Shown here piece after piece: positions 15,696 through 23,531 of a stretch of 56,788 nt of DNA; positions within the stretch are counted from its first letter, which is position 1; the number at the start of each line of letters is the position of its first letter. The notes beneath the pieces are model-generated. The model was not told the origin of the DNA. It made no database searches and saw only the letters and a program-made list of their open reading frames with translations. The stretch comes from Fimenecus sp045594885 (GTDB lineage Bacteria > Bacillota > Clostridia > Oscillospirales > Acutalibacteraceae): positions 1-56,788 of the forward strand of contig JAZNZJ010000058.1 of NCBI GenBank assembly GCA_045594885.1, given 5' to 3'. The position numbers and the translations under genes were made by a program.

Positions 15696-16046
15696 CTATT
15701 TAATTGTTTCAAGCCATTCTGCTTCACGGAAGCCAACAAGAATTTTGTTGTCACTAATCAAAATCGGACGTTTAACAAGCATTCCGTCAGTTGCAAGAAG
15801 TTTTAACTGCTCATCTTCACTCATCTGAGGAATTTTACTTTTCAAGTCCATCGACTTATACAAAAGACCGCTTGTGTTGAAAAATCTTTTTAAAGGTAAG
15901 CCACTTTTTTCATACCACAATTTTAATTCTTCATAGGTAGGATTATCTTCTTTGATATGACGTGGAACAAAATCCACATCGTTATTTTCAAGAAATTTTT
16001 TGGCTTTCTGACAAGTTGTACATTTGGGATATTCAATAAAAAGCAT
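15696..16046 (-). CDS. ArsC/Spx-family thioredoxin-fold protein
   Basis: This 116-residue protein of the ArsC/Spx/YffB family has the redox pair C9-x-x-C12 (PKCTTCQ) at the start of a thioredoxin fold, RHIKEDNPTYEEL, and the C-terminal LVKRPILI followed by VGFREAEW. Spx itself binds the RNA polymerase alpha subunit; arsenate reductases keep a single key Cys and Arg residues. Arg73-type ambiguity means either a Spx-like regulator or a redox enzyme is possible; length and RPIL motif fit the general YffB/MgsR group best. Nine bases after prmA, co-transcribed. Confidence 0.8.
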   Translation of the reverse strand: MLFIEYPKCTTCQKAKKFLENNDVDFVPRHIKEDNPTYEELKLWYEKSGLPLKRFFNTSGLLYKSMDLKSKIPQMSEDEQLKLLATDGMLVKRPILISDNKILVGFREAEWLETIK

Positions 16047-16055
16047 ACGTTCACC

Positions 16056-16979
16056 TTATTTCTTTTTACATACAAAACAGAGCCATCCGCCGTCTTCATA
16101 TCTTTCGACGATTTCAAAGTTATTATCGTGGAATGCTTTTGTTACTTCTTCTTCACGTGGCTCAATAATACCCGATGTGATGAAAACACCGTCATCTTTG
16201 AGAAATTCACCAACCTGTGATGAGAAAAGAATGATAATATCTGCAACGATATTTGCAACTACAACGTCAAATTTACCTGTAACTTTGTCAACGAGGTTGC
16301 CGTTGAGAATATTATATTTTGGCGCTTCAAAGCCGTTCACTTTACCATTTTCAATAGCAGTTTTAACTGCAAGTTTGTCAATATCAACACCCGTTGCATT
16401 GTCAGCACCCATTAAAAGTGATGCAACTGACAGAATACCGCTACCGCAACCGCAATCAAGTACGCTATCGCCTGTTTTTACGTGTTTTTCAAGTGTTTCA
16501 AGGCAAAGGCGTGTTGTATTGTGACCACCGCTACCGAATGCAAGTCCGGGCTCAATGCTCAATACCGCTCTGTCCTCTGCGTCATAATCATCAATCCAGA
16601 GTGGGCGGATAAGGAGTTTTTCACCGATTTTCATTGGTTTAAAATACTCTTTCCAATTGTTTTCCCAATCTTCATTTTTGCAGGGCTTGTACTCAATTGT
16701 ATGAGGAATTTCTTCGCTTTCATATCTCTCTGTCAAGAATGAAATTGCCTCTTTATAGTTTTCTTCGGGTGAAATATAAATATGCACACAACCTTTTGTA
16801 CGGTCCTTTGCGAGTAATTCTTCGTCAATAAGGTCGATATTTGCAATCTCCCAAGCCTCTTGCTCAAGTGTGCGATAATCTTCAATATAAATGCCATAGG
16901 GCACAGCCATACTTGCAATATCTGCCGCACGGTCAATATTTTCTGCATCAATTTCTATTTTAATTTCGGTCCAGTCCAT
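16056..16979 (-). CDS. prmA: Ribosomal protein L11 methyltransferase PrmA
   Basis: PrmA trimethylates several lysines of ribosomal protein L11 using SAM. The 307-residue protein has the N-terminal substrate-binding domain (MDWTEIKIEID to about residue 115), the linker, PGLAFGSGGHNTT (144-156), SAM motif I VLDCGCGSGILS (173-184), VDID, and NIVADII. The ATG at 16979 follows AAGAGG; a longer frame runs back through the palindromic repeat at 17006-17032 and is not coding. First of the pair with the ArsC/Spx-like gene. Confidence 0.95.
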   Translation of the reverse strand: MDWTEIKIEIDAENIDRAADIASMAVPYGIYIEDYRTLEQEAWEIANIDLIDEELLAKDRTKGCVHIYISPEENYKEAISFLTERYESEEIPHTIEYKPCKNEDWENNWKEYFKPMKIGEKLLIRPLWIDDYDAEDRAVLSIEPGLAFGSGGHNTTRLCLETLEKHVKTGDSVLDCGCGSGILSVASLLMGADNATGVDIDKLAVKTAIENGKVNGFEAPKYNILNGNLVDKVTGKFDVVVANIVADIIILFSSQVGEFLKDDGVFITSGIIEPREEEVTKAFHDNNFEIVERYEDGGWLCFVCKKK

Positions 16980-17005
16980 AAGATAACCTCTTTTCTCATT
17001 ATTAA

Positions 17006-17032
17006 CGGGTCGTCGAGGACGCCGACCCCTAC
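17006..17032. repeat. CCCTAC-family palindromic repeat, copy 3
   Basis: GGGTCG and CGACCC arms around TCGAGGACGC, ending CCCCTAC. The same unit occurs at 45944-45970 with no mismatch over about 28 bases, which shows recent spread. It lies between prmA and the rplS terminator. Confidence 0.85.
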
Positions 17033-17040
17033 GGATAAAC

Positions 17041-17063
17041 AAAAAGCAGAGATTACTCTCTGC
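17041..17063 (-). terminator. Terminator of rplS
   Basis: Leftward hairpin GCAGAG-AGTAAT-CTCTGC followed by TTTTTGTTT, 25 bases after the rplS stop. Confidence 0.85.
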
Positions 17064-17087
17064 CTTGTTTGCATTTTGACGATTAGA

Positions 17088-17429
17088 TTATATCTGCTCT
17101 TTAACTTTAGCAGCCTTACCAACTCTGTCACGAAGATAGTAGAGTTTGCTTCTGCGAACCTTACCACGTCTAACTGTTTCTACCTTTGCAACGTTTGGTG
17201 AATTAACAGGGAATACTCTTTCAACACCTACACCGTATGATACACGACGTACTGTGAATGTTTCAGAAACACCGCTACCCTTACGAGCAATGATTGTTCC
17301 TTCAAATACCTGAATTCTTTCTCTTTCGCCTTCACGAATCTTAACGTGTACTTTAACAACGTCACCGACTCTGATTGCTGGGTTTGATTCTTTAACCATA
17401 CCCTCTGTCATCAATTTTAATGCGTCCAT
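17088..17429 (-). CDS. rplS: 50S ribosomal protein L19
   Basis: L19 lies at the 30S-50S interface. The 113-residue protein has the usual length and pattern: IRVGDVVKVHVKIREGERERIQVFEGTII in two stretches, SETFTVRR, GVGVERVFP, and RRGKVRRSKLYYLRDR. The ATG at 17429 is 7 bases after GGAGG; the in-frame upstream extension covers a leader RNA and is not protein-coding. Single-gene unit with promoter at 17534-17562. Unlike the common order, trmD and rimM are not next to it. Confidence 0.97.
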   Translation of the reverse strand: MDALKLMTEGMVKESNPAIRVGDVVKVHVKIREGERERIQVFEGTIIARKGSGVSETFTVRRVSYGVGVERVFPVNSPNVAKVETVRRGKVRRSKLYYLRDRVGKAAKVKEQI

Positions 17430-17527
17430 AACTAACCTCCGATAAAAATTTTTCAAGTGTTCGTACCGAAGTTCAGCAGAGGACCACCCGAGATAATAGT
17501 TATTTTGCTGCGGACTACCGCAAATGC
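17430..17527 (-). ncRNA. rplS 5' leader, candidate L19 autoregulatory RNA
   Basis: About 98 bases of untranslated leader separate the predicted transcript start from the rplS ATG. It holds a short GC hairpin (GCGG-TAGT-CCGC) near its 5' end and a GGGTGGTCC/TTCGGTACGAAC region before the ribosome binding site. Firmicutes rplS transcripts carry an L19 leader that the protein is thought to bind; the position, length and hairpin fit that, but the consensus could not be checked. Confidence 0.5.
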
Positions 17528-17533
17528 TCAAAT

Positions 17534-17562
17534 ATAATATCACAAGTCAATAGAAAATGCAA
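17534..17562 (-). promoter_or_regulatory. Promoter of rplS
   Basis: Leftward TTGCAT, 17 bases, TATTAT, placing the start near 17527. Confidence 0.65.
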
Positions 17563-17583
17563 GTGTTTTTTAAAAAAAGTTTT

Positions 17584-17823
17584 TTATAGGCTAATACTAA
17601 TATTTTCGCCCTGTCTTGTTTTCACATTAACAATTTCAAAATCTTTACATTTTTTTGCAACTTTAATGATTGGTTTTATGTGTTTATATTTTATTACAAA
17701 AATGAAAGGAATCTTAAACACAAGAATAAGTTTCAACAATCCAAAAGATAATCTGTTGGCAAGAAGAAAATTAGGCACTTTTATACATTTTGTTTTTCCG
17801 TTTTTAGGAAATACCACTTTCAT
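17584..17823 (-). CDS. Small protein sharing the C-terminal module of its XRE neighbour
   Basis: Not assigned to a named family. The 79-residue protein begins inside the stop of the upstream regulator (4-base overlap), so it is translationally coupled. Its end EIVNVKTRQGENISISL closely resembles the regulator's EIVNVKTQNGDIVRVVVE, and KTKCIKVPNFLLANRLSFGLLK resembles the regulator's DTVKVNLPYVLVKELIK. It therefore looks like a stand-alone, diverged copy of the regulator's effector module, with a hydrophobic middle (LLKLILVFKIPFIFVI) that might contact the membrane. Confidence 0.6.
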   Translation of the reverse strand: MKVVFPKNGKTKCIKVPNFLLANRLSFGLLKLILVFKIPFIFVIKYKHIKPIIKVAKKCKDFEIVNVKTRQGENISISL

Positions 17824-18311
17824 TTTTCTACTACCACCCTGACAATATCACCATTCTGTGTTTTTACATTTACTATTTCACCGAGTACGCCCATTTCTAC
17901 CATTTTGAAAATACTTTCAAAATCAACAGCACTCAAATCAATTCCTGTAAATGAAATATTTTTACCAACTTTTATAAGTTCTTTAACCAATACATATGGC
18001 AAGTTAACTTTTACTGTGTCACCATTTACGGTATCTACATATACTCTGAAAACAAGGTCATTTTCATTGAATTTTTCTGTCTTCTCGTATTTTACATTCG
18101 ATTGCAATTCTTCATTTTTAAATAATTCGTCAATGGTAATACCATAAAGCTCCGCAATGTTGGGAAGTGTCATAATATCGGGACAGGCAATGTCATTTTC
18201 CCATTTAGATACGGCTTGTGCGGATACGCCAAGCTTTTCAGCGACATAGTCTTGAGTAAAACCTGACTGTTTTCTGAGTTCATAAAGTTTTTTACCAATT
18301 GTTTTTTCCAT
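17820..18311 (-). CDS. XRE-family transcriptional regulator with SHOCT/YvlB-like C-terminal module
   Basis: This 163-residue regulator has an N-terminal Cro/CI helix-turn-helix (residues 4-60: LYELRKQSGFTQDYVAEKLG, then VSKWENDIACPDI). A C-terminal part follows, with VKVNLPYVLVKELIKVG, an LSAVDFESIFKMVEMGVLGEIV segment split over two short helices, and VNVKTQNGDIV. The latter pattern is the one seen in YvlB/LiaX-related Firmicutes proteins. The ATG at 18311 follows AAGGAG; the upstream extension is untranslated. Likely autoregulated: a dyad overlaps its predicted transcript start. Targets unknown; the coupled 79-residue protein is the obvious partner. Confidence 0.82.
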   Translation of the reverse strand: MEKTIGKKLYELRKQSGFTQDYVAEKLGVSAQAVSKWENDIACPDIMTLPNIAELYGITIDELFKNEELQSNVKYEKTEKFNENDLVFRVYVDTVNGDTVKVNLPYVLVKELIKVGKNISFTGIDLSAVDFESIFKMVEMGVLGEIVNVKTQNGDIVRVVVEK

Positions 18312-18324
18312 AAAAGTCACTCCT

Positions 18325-18380
18325 TTGAAATTTCGAACCGGTTTCAACTGCATTGTATGGCTAATTTTTCAAAAAGTAAA
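18325..18380 (-). promoter_or_regulatory. Promoter and candidate operator of the XRE regulator
   Basis: Leftward TTTACT, 17 bases, TACAAT at 18352-18380. Just downstream, overlapping the expected transcript start, is TTGAAA-N11-TTTCAA (18325-18347) enclosing the palindrome AACCGGTT. An operator here would fit autorepression by the HTH protein. Confidence 0.5.
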
Positions 18381-18399
18381 TGTAACAAAAGTTGATTTT

Positions 18400-19575
18400 T
18401 CATTTTACAACCATTGGTTGAGTCGCTTTTGAGTGTTTTATCATCGCTAAAGTTGAAATTGTTGTTACAACCCAAGCAATTATTAAGAAAATACTGAAAA
18501 TATTAGTTGTAAACTTTTGTGCTAACAGACCAAATGTTATGGGTGACAATAATATGCTTCCATATGAAATTGCACCTTGAAGTCCAATAAATGATTGAGA
18601 AATGTCACGCCCCATATGTATTGGTGTTAAATGTGTCATATTAGGAAATACCGGACCGTTGCCAAAGCCTATCAATGCTAACCCAACGGTTGCAATTATC
18701 GGATTACCCGAGAAAGTAAGAATAATCGCAAATAAAACAATTATTTCACCAAAAACTATAATTATCTTTGGTGATACCCTATTTGCAAGAAGTCCTGATA
18801 AAAACCTGCCAACTGTCATTCCTATAAAATAAAATGTAATCATCTGTGCCGCTTTATCGGGAGTAAGTTCTTTTGAATTAACAAGGAATGTACTTCCCCA
18901 TGCAAGACAAACAGACTCAATTGCACAAGAAGCGAAATATATTGCAAGACTCCATCTCGCAATTGGTATTTTTAAAAGTTCAGGAATTGTAATAACTCTT
19001 GTTTCTTCATTTGTTGACCTTTGTTCTTTCACCTTTTTCCAGATGGGTATTGATAAAAAACATATTATTGTAAGGGCAAGTTGAAAAAAGAACATTATTC
19101 TGTATCCACCCTGCCAATTATTACTATTTTCAAGTGCAAGTGACATCAAGAACGGGCTGATTGTAACCCCCACACCATATGAGCAATGCAAAAAATTAAC
19201 ATGAGTTGCCTTATAATTCAAGGCAACATATCCGTTTAGCACATTATCTATTGCACCTGCGCCAAGTCCTAAAGGCAATGAAAACAGACAAAGCATTAAA
19301 ATATTTTCAGAGATTGAAAATCCAAAAATAGCAATTGCCGTAAGACCGGTACTTAATGCAACCACCAATGGTGTTCCAAGTTTTTTAGTGAGCCTTGCAC
19401 TCATAAGACTTGAAATAATTGTGCCAACATACATTAATCCCGTAACAAAATTTGAATAAGAAATGGGCAAATTAAACTCAGTATAAATTGCAGGCCAAGC
19501 CGTACCGAATAATGAGTCGGGAATGCCGAGTCCCACATATGTAACAAAAATAATAATAACTAATAATGTTGCCAT
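18400..19575 (-). CDS. Major facilitator superfamily transporter
   Basis: This 391-residue membrane protein has twelve predicted segments and the MFS cytoplasmic loop SARLTKKLGTP after helix 2 plus a counterpart GLLANRVSPK between helices 8 and 9. The sequence resembles the FucP/YfkF-like sugar MFS group, with NGYVALNYKATHVNFLHCSYGVG typical of that group. Substrate unknown. It follows the TIGR03936 gene after 3 bases, in the position where rng often sits in relatives, and ends without an obvious terminator. Confidence 0.85.
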   Translation of the reverse strand: MATLLVIIIFVTYVGLGIPDSLFGTAWPAIYTEFNLPISYSNFVTGLMYVGTIISSLMSARLTKKLGTPLVVALSTGLTAIAIFGFSISENILMLCLFSLPLGLGAGAIDNVLNGYVALNYKATHVNFLHCSYGVGVTISPFLMSLALENSNNWQGGYRIMFFFQLALTIICFLSIPIWKKVKEQRSTNEETRVITIPELLKIPIARWSLAIYFASCAIESVCLAWGSTFLVNSKELTPDKAAQMITFYFIGMTVGRFLSGLLANRVSPKIIIVFGEIIVLFAIILTFSGNPIIATVGLALIGFGNGPVFPNMTHLTPIHMGRDISQSFIGLQGAISYGSILLSPITFGLLAQKFTTNIFSIFLIIAWVVTTISTLAMIKHSKATQPMVVK

Positions 19576-19578
19576 AAA

Positions 19579-20262
19579 TTATCTGAAAATCTCCATTTTT
19601 TCGGTGTATGATTTAATCTTGATTATATCAACATCTTGCTCATCAGTATTTGTATTTTTTGTGAGTGCACCGATTAAAAGCATGGGGTTAATATTGATGC
19701 TTGTGCCCGAAGAAAGAACGGTTTTAAGTATTAACTTTTCGTCACTTTCTTTAAGTTCATAAGTTCTTATGTGCTCTTTGATATTTACCTCTTTTGTCAC
19801 TTTTTTTCTGCCCTGCTTACCCTTTTTCTCTACAAGAATTTCTTCTGCAGAAAGAATTGAATGAGCATTGTTTAAAAGCAATTCGTCGGGATTATTGAAA
19901 ATAATTTCATACTCTGCCCAACGGATTTCATTTGGTGACATATGGGGCACTGAAATCTTTTTAACTGTTATATCAACGGGTAAGGCATTGTCAATCTGTT
20001 TCGCAAGTTGAGTCAAATCCATTTCTTCTGTAAGACGAAAATCAACAGTTTCGCAAAGACTTTCAAAACCTAAAGACAAAGGCATTGCAAAGGTTAAAAA
20101 TGCGTGAGGATTAAACCCTTCGGTAAACCAGATGGGCACGTTTGCCCTTTTCATAGCACGGGTAATACAACGAACTGTATCAAGGTGGGAAATAAACTTT
20201 GCCATACCTGTTTTCTCAAAGGACATTCGCACGTCCATTGCCCATTTTTTAGCTTCTGGCAT
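19579..20262 (-). CDS. TIGR03936 family (DUF2344) radical SAM-associated protein
   Basis: This 227-residue protein has the family start MDVRMSFEKTGMAKFISHLD, then IPIWFTEGFNPHA-type sequence (VPIWFTEGFNPHAFLTFAMP) and ESLCETVDFRL. It always travels with the TIGR03960 B12-binding radical-SAM protein, here immediately upstream and overlapping. Its biochemical role is unknown. The ATG at 20262 after GGGGGT is preferred over an ATG five codons earlier. Confidence 0.88.
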   Translation of the reverse strand: MPEAKKWAMDVRMSFEKTGMAKFISHLDTVRCITRAMKRANVPIWFTEGFNPHAFLTFAMPLSLGFESLCETVDFRLTEEMDLTQLAKQIDNALPVDITVKKISVPHMSPNEIRWAEYEIIFNNPDELLLNNAHSILSAEEILVEKKGKQGRKKVTKEVNIKEHIRTYELKESDEKLILKTVLSSGTSININPMLLIGALTKNTNTDEQDVDIIKIKSYTEKMEIFR

Positions 20263-22093
20263 CACATTTACCCCCATTCAACTTATTTGCACCGCAGGCA
20301 GAGCATTTTATTCTGCAATGAGGTGTTGTTTCACTTAAGTGTGCTTTTTTGTTTTCTTCAACAAGGAAATCCTTGCGAATACCATAATCCATAATGTCCC
20401 AAGGTAGAATTTCATCGTAATTGCGACGACGATTTGCGTAAAATTCAGTTGTCAATTCACACTCATTGAATGCTTCACGCCATTTTTCGAAATCAAAAAA
20501 TTCGTCCCAACTATCAAATTTACAGCCCTTTTGCCAAGCCCTATAAATTACCTCGCCCAATCTTCTGTCACCACGGGCTAAAACACCCTCCAATACAGAT
20601 GTGTCTGATTGATGATAACTGATTGAGATTTTGCGGCTTGTTGTACTGCTCAAAAGATGCTTTTGCTTTTCGATAAGCATATCAGCACTATCTTGTGGCT
20701 CCCATTGGAAAGGTGTAAATGGCTTGGGCACAAAGGATGCACAACTTACATTCACCTGCACTCCCTTACCCTTTTCTCTGTTAGGATTGCGATAAAATGT
20801 ATCAACAACCTTTTGAGCAAGGTCGGCAATTCCTTTAATATCGTCAAGAGTCTCAGTTGGAAGACCCATCATAAAGTAGAGCTTAACACTTGTCCAACCA
20901 CCATCAAAGGCTTTAAGTGCAGTTCTTAAAACCTCTTCTTCCGTAACATTTTTATTGATTGCGTCACGAAGTCTTTGCGTACCTGCTTCAGGTGCAAAGG
21001 TAAGACCGCTTCGACGTACTTTTTTTAGTTCTTCCATCAGTTCGTCCGAAAAATTATCAACACGAAGTGATGGCAGAGAAACATTTATATTTTCTTTTAG
21101 TGCCCAATCAAAGAGCATTGGGATAAGCTTTTCAATATTTGTGTAATCACTTGTAGATAAAGAACAGAGTGAAATCTCATCATAGCCTGTTGCGTCACTT
21201 ATACATCTGCATTGCTCATTGATTTTTTCAGGGGATTTTTCACGGATTGGTCTGTAAATAAAACCTGCCTGACAGAAACGGCAACCACGGATACAACCAC
21301 GAAATACCTCACCCACAGTTCTGTCTTGAACAACGTCAATAAACGGTACTACAAAATCTTTGGGGTAATGTGCATTATCAAGGTCACTGATAATTCTTTT
21401 CTTTACCTTTTCGGGTGCTGTTTCAAGGTTTTCAACCGATTTTATTGTGCCGTCTTCATTATAATTAACATTATAAAATTCAGGAACATATACACCCTCA
21501 ATTTTTGCGGCTTCACGCAAGAACTCAAGTCTTGTTGAGCCTTTTTCTTTATGCTCAATAAGCAAATCTATAAGTTCATTGGTGACTTCTTCTCCCTCAC
21601 CGGGTAAGAAAATGTCAATGAAATCGACCATTGGTTCAGCATTGCATACACATGGTCCACCCGCAATAATAATCGGTGTTAAACTTGTTCTGTCTTTTTT
21701 TAGCACGGGAATTCCGCTCAAATCAAGCATATTGAGAACATTGGTATAACTCAATTCGTATTGTAATGTAAATCCTATCAAATCGAACTCGTCAAGGCTG
21801 TCGCCACTTTCTAACGCATAGAGTTTCACATTATTCTCTCGCATAAGTGCTTCCATATCTTCCCAAGGGGCAAAAACACGCTCACACCATGCGTCTTCTC
21901 TCGCATTTACAAGGCTGTAAAGAATTTTCAAACCAAGATGTGACATACCTATTTCGTAATTATCAGGAAAGCAGAAAGCATATCTCAGCTTCACATTATT
22001 TTTATCTTTAACAACACTATTAAGTTCACCACCCGTATAACGTGCAGGCTTTTGAACTTTTTTTAGTAATTTTTCAACTTCTTTTTTAACCAT
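20249..22093 (-). CDS. TIGR03960 family B12-binding-type radical SAM protein
   Basis: This 614-residue radical-SAM enzyme has an N-terminal part of the B12-binding type and the cluster motif GCIRGCRFCQAGF (CxxxCxxC) near residue 270. It also has CSLSTSDYTNIEKL and the YFMMGLPTET segment, and ends in a C-terminal Cys pattern (CRIKCSACGANK). It is one half of a conserved pair with TIGR03936, commonly beside rng and rplU. The reaction is unknown, but the recurrent company of ribosome-related genes suggests RNA or ribosome modification. The ATG at 22093 has GTGAGGT 7 bases upstream. Confidence 0.9.
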   Translation of the reverse strand: MVKKEVEKLLKKVQKPARYTGGELNSVVKDKNNVKLRYAFCFPDNYEIGMSHLGLKILYSLVNAREDAWCERVFAPWEDMEALMRENNVKLYALESGDSLDEFDLIGFTLQYELSYTNVLNMLDLSGIPVLKKDRTSLTPIIIAGGPCVCNAEPMVDFIDIFLPGEGEEVTNELIDLLIEHKEKGSTRLEFLREAAKIEGVYVPEFYNVNYNEDGTIKSVENLETAPEKVKKRIISDLDNAHYPKDFVVPFIDVVQDRTVGEVFRGCIRGCRFCQAGFIYRPIREKSPEKINEQCRCISDATGYDEISLCSLSTSDYTNIEKLIPMLFDWALKENINVSLPSLRVDNFSDELMEELKKVRRSGLTFAPEAGTQRLRDAINKNVTEEEVLRTALKAFDGGWTSVKLYFMMGLPTETLDDIKGIADLAQKVVDTFYRNPNREKGKGVQVNVSCASFVPKPFTPFQWEPQDSADMLIEKQKHLLSSTTSRKISISYHQSDTSVLEGVLARGDRRLGEVIYRAWQKGCKFDSWDEFFDFEKWREAFNECELTTEFYANRRRNYDEILPWDIMDYGIRKDFLVEENKKAHLSETTPHCRIKCSACGANKLNGGKCDARS

Positions 22094-22146
22094 AATTGAC
22101 CTCACATAAGTTATTCAATATATTTTACAACAAAATTGATTTTATT

Positions 22147-22752
22147 TCAATATTCATTATTGCTGAACATTGAAATCGTCAAAAAAATTGCAATAATGAT
22201 AACTGAAAAATTATATGAATTTGCAGCAAAGACATAAAACCCCCATAAATATATTAAAACTATAAAAATAAACGAAATTGTATTGGTAATTTTTGATACC
22301 CTTTCAGCAGAAAACTTTTCAGATAAAAAGAAATATAATGCCATTCCTCCGTCAAGTCTTTTTACGGGTAAAAGATTAAAGACCATAAGTATTAAATTTA
22401 TACCCGCAATTGTCAGTATAATCTCACTCTCATAAAAACAAGAAGCAAGACAGAATGCGAAGAATATAATGCCATTTGCGAAAGGTCCACCAAGTGCAAT
22501 AAACAATTCATTCTTTATACTTATTTTCAAATTGCTCGACCTAATAATATTGATTCCCGTAAGTTCAAAGCGTACACATTGCGGATAATTCTCTACCGCA
22601 CACATCATAATAAGGTGTCCTGTTTCGTGCATTAGTGAAGATATAATTGTTATAATCACATTAAGGGGTGCCTGAAATGAAATTAAAAATGCAATAAGTG
22701 CAGTGAAAAGAAATGTAATTTCTACCTTTACCCCTTTAATACTGAATTTCAT
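22147..22752 (-). CDS. Site-2 protease, SpoIVFB-like
   Basis: This is a 201-residue intramembrane metalloprotease of family M50B. HETGH near residues 42-46 supplies two zinc ligands and the catalytic Glu, and NLLPVKRLDGG the third ligand Asp. About six hydrophobic segments are present. SpoIVFB cleaves pro-sigma-K in the mother cell; the size, lack of PDZ and CBS domains and pairing with an M23-fold protein fit SpoIVFB. It overlaps the M23 gene by 17 bases with GGGTAC as ribosome binding site, so the two are coupled. Substrate inferred, not shown. Confidence 0.82.
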   Translation of the reverse strand: MKFSIKGVKVEITFLFTALIAFLISFQAPLNVIITIISSLMHETGHLIMMCAVENYPQCVRFELTGINIIRSSNLKISIKNELFIALGGPFANGIIFFAFCLASCFYESEIILTIAGINLILMVFNLLPVKRLDGGMALYFFLSEKFSAERVSKITNTISFIFIVLIYLWGFYVFAANSYNFSVIIIAIFLTISMFSNNEY

Positions 22753-23482
22753 AATCAAGTACCCACAAAGGATTTATATATCGGTCATTAAGTTTCATTT
22801 CAAAATGCAAGTGGGGTCCCGTTGACCACCCCGTACTACCCACAAGGGCTATTACTTCGCCCTTTTTAATTTTTTCACCTTCTTTTACAAGCAACTTATT
22901 ACAATGATTATATGTGGTAACAATACTGTCACTATGCTTTATTACAAGGTATTTTCCTCTTATGTCATTCTCGTCCGCCTTTAGAACTTCACCGTCATAA
23001 ACACAATAAATTTCGCTGTTTTCAGGTGATGCAATATCAAGTCCTGAATGAAGTGAATATTTTTTCGTAATGGGACTTATTCGATATCCAAATTTTGATG
23101 TGATTGTTCCGTTTTTAATGGGATTTTGTAGTTTTACCGTTAAATAAACGGGAGAAAAGTCCGCCCTTTCTCCCGTCTTTGTTGCATTTGTTTCTCCTGT
23201 TGCAGCTTCTTCTGTAATTGGTGCAAATGTTGCTTTTGTAACTTTTTTGAACACGTCAATTATTTCACGTGGGGTCAAATCCGTTTCGGAAATCCCCATA
23301 TAAAATTCACTTATACCCTTGTGTAATTCCCCTTCAGTTCTTGAAATCATAAAGATTATTCCCGAAATCAACAATGAAATCACAAGTTGCACCACAATAA
23401 CTGTCACCATAGGGTTTTTATGATTTTCATTTTTTCTTTGTGAACGTGTCTCACGTCTGTATTCATAAAAATTATTGTCCAT
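22736..23482 (-). CDS. Membrane-anchored M23 (LytM) peptidase-like protein, SpoIVFA/SpoIIQ type
   Basis: This 248-residue protein has a cytosolic N-terminus, one membrane helix (residues 26-46), a Thr/Glu-rich stalk, and a LytM domain. All metal and catalytic residues seem present: H145 and D149 (HSGLD), H193 (YNHCNKL), H224 and H226 (GPHLHFE). SpoIVFA of Bacillus, which holds SpoIVFB inactive, has a degenerate domain; here an active endopeptidase is predicted. The gene directly precedes and overlaps the SpoIVFB-like gene, so the pair is likely spoIVFA-spoIVFB of this organism. GGTGAT precedes the ATG at 23482. Confidence 0.82.
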   Translation of the reverse strand: MDNNFYEYRRETRSQRKNENHKNPMVTVIVVQLVISLLISGIIFMISRTEGELHKGISEFYMGISETDLTPREIIDVFKKVTKATFAPITEEAATGETNATKTGERADFSPVYLTVKLQNPIKNGTITSKFGYRISPITKKYSLHSGLDIASPENSEIYCVYDGEVLKADENDIRGKYLVIKHSDSIVTTYNHCNKLLVKEGEKIKKGEVIALVGSTGWSTGPHLHFEMKLNDRYINPLWVLDYEIQY

Positions 23483-23531
23483 AATATCACCAATCAATTG
23501 TATGATGAGATTATGGACAATATGTTATTTA

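Noticed and set aside
16979..17042. N-terminal extension of PrmA
   Set aside because: The extra codons run through a palindromic repeat that also occurs at 45944-45970, and the ATG at 16979 has a good ribosome binding site.
17430..17543. N-terminal extension of L19
   Set aside because: L19 has a fixed length of about 113-115 residues, and the region holds a promoter and leader RNA.
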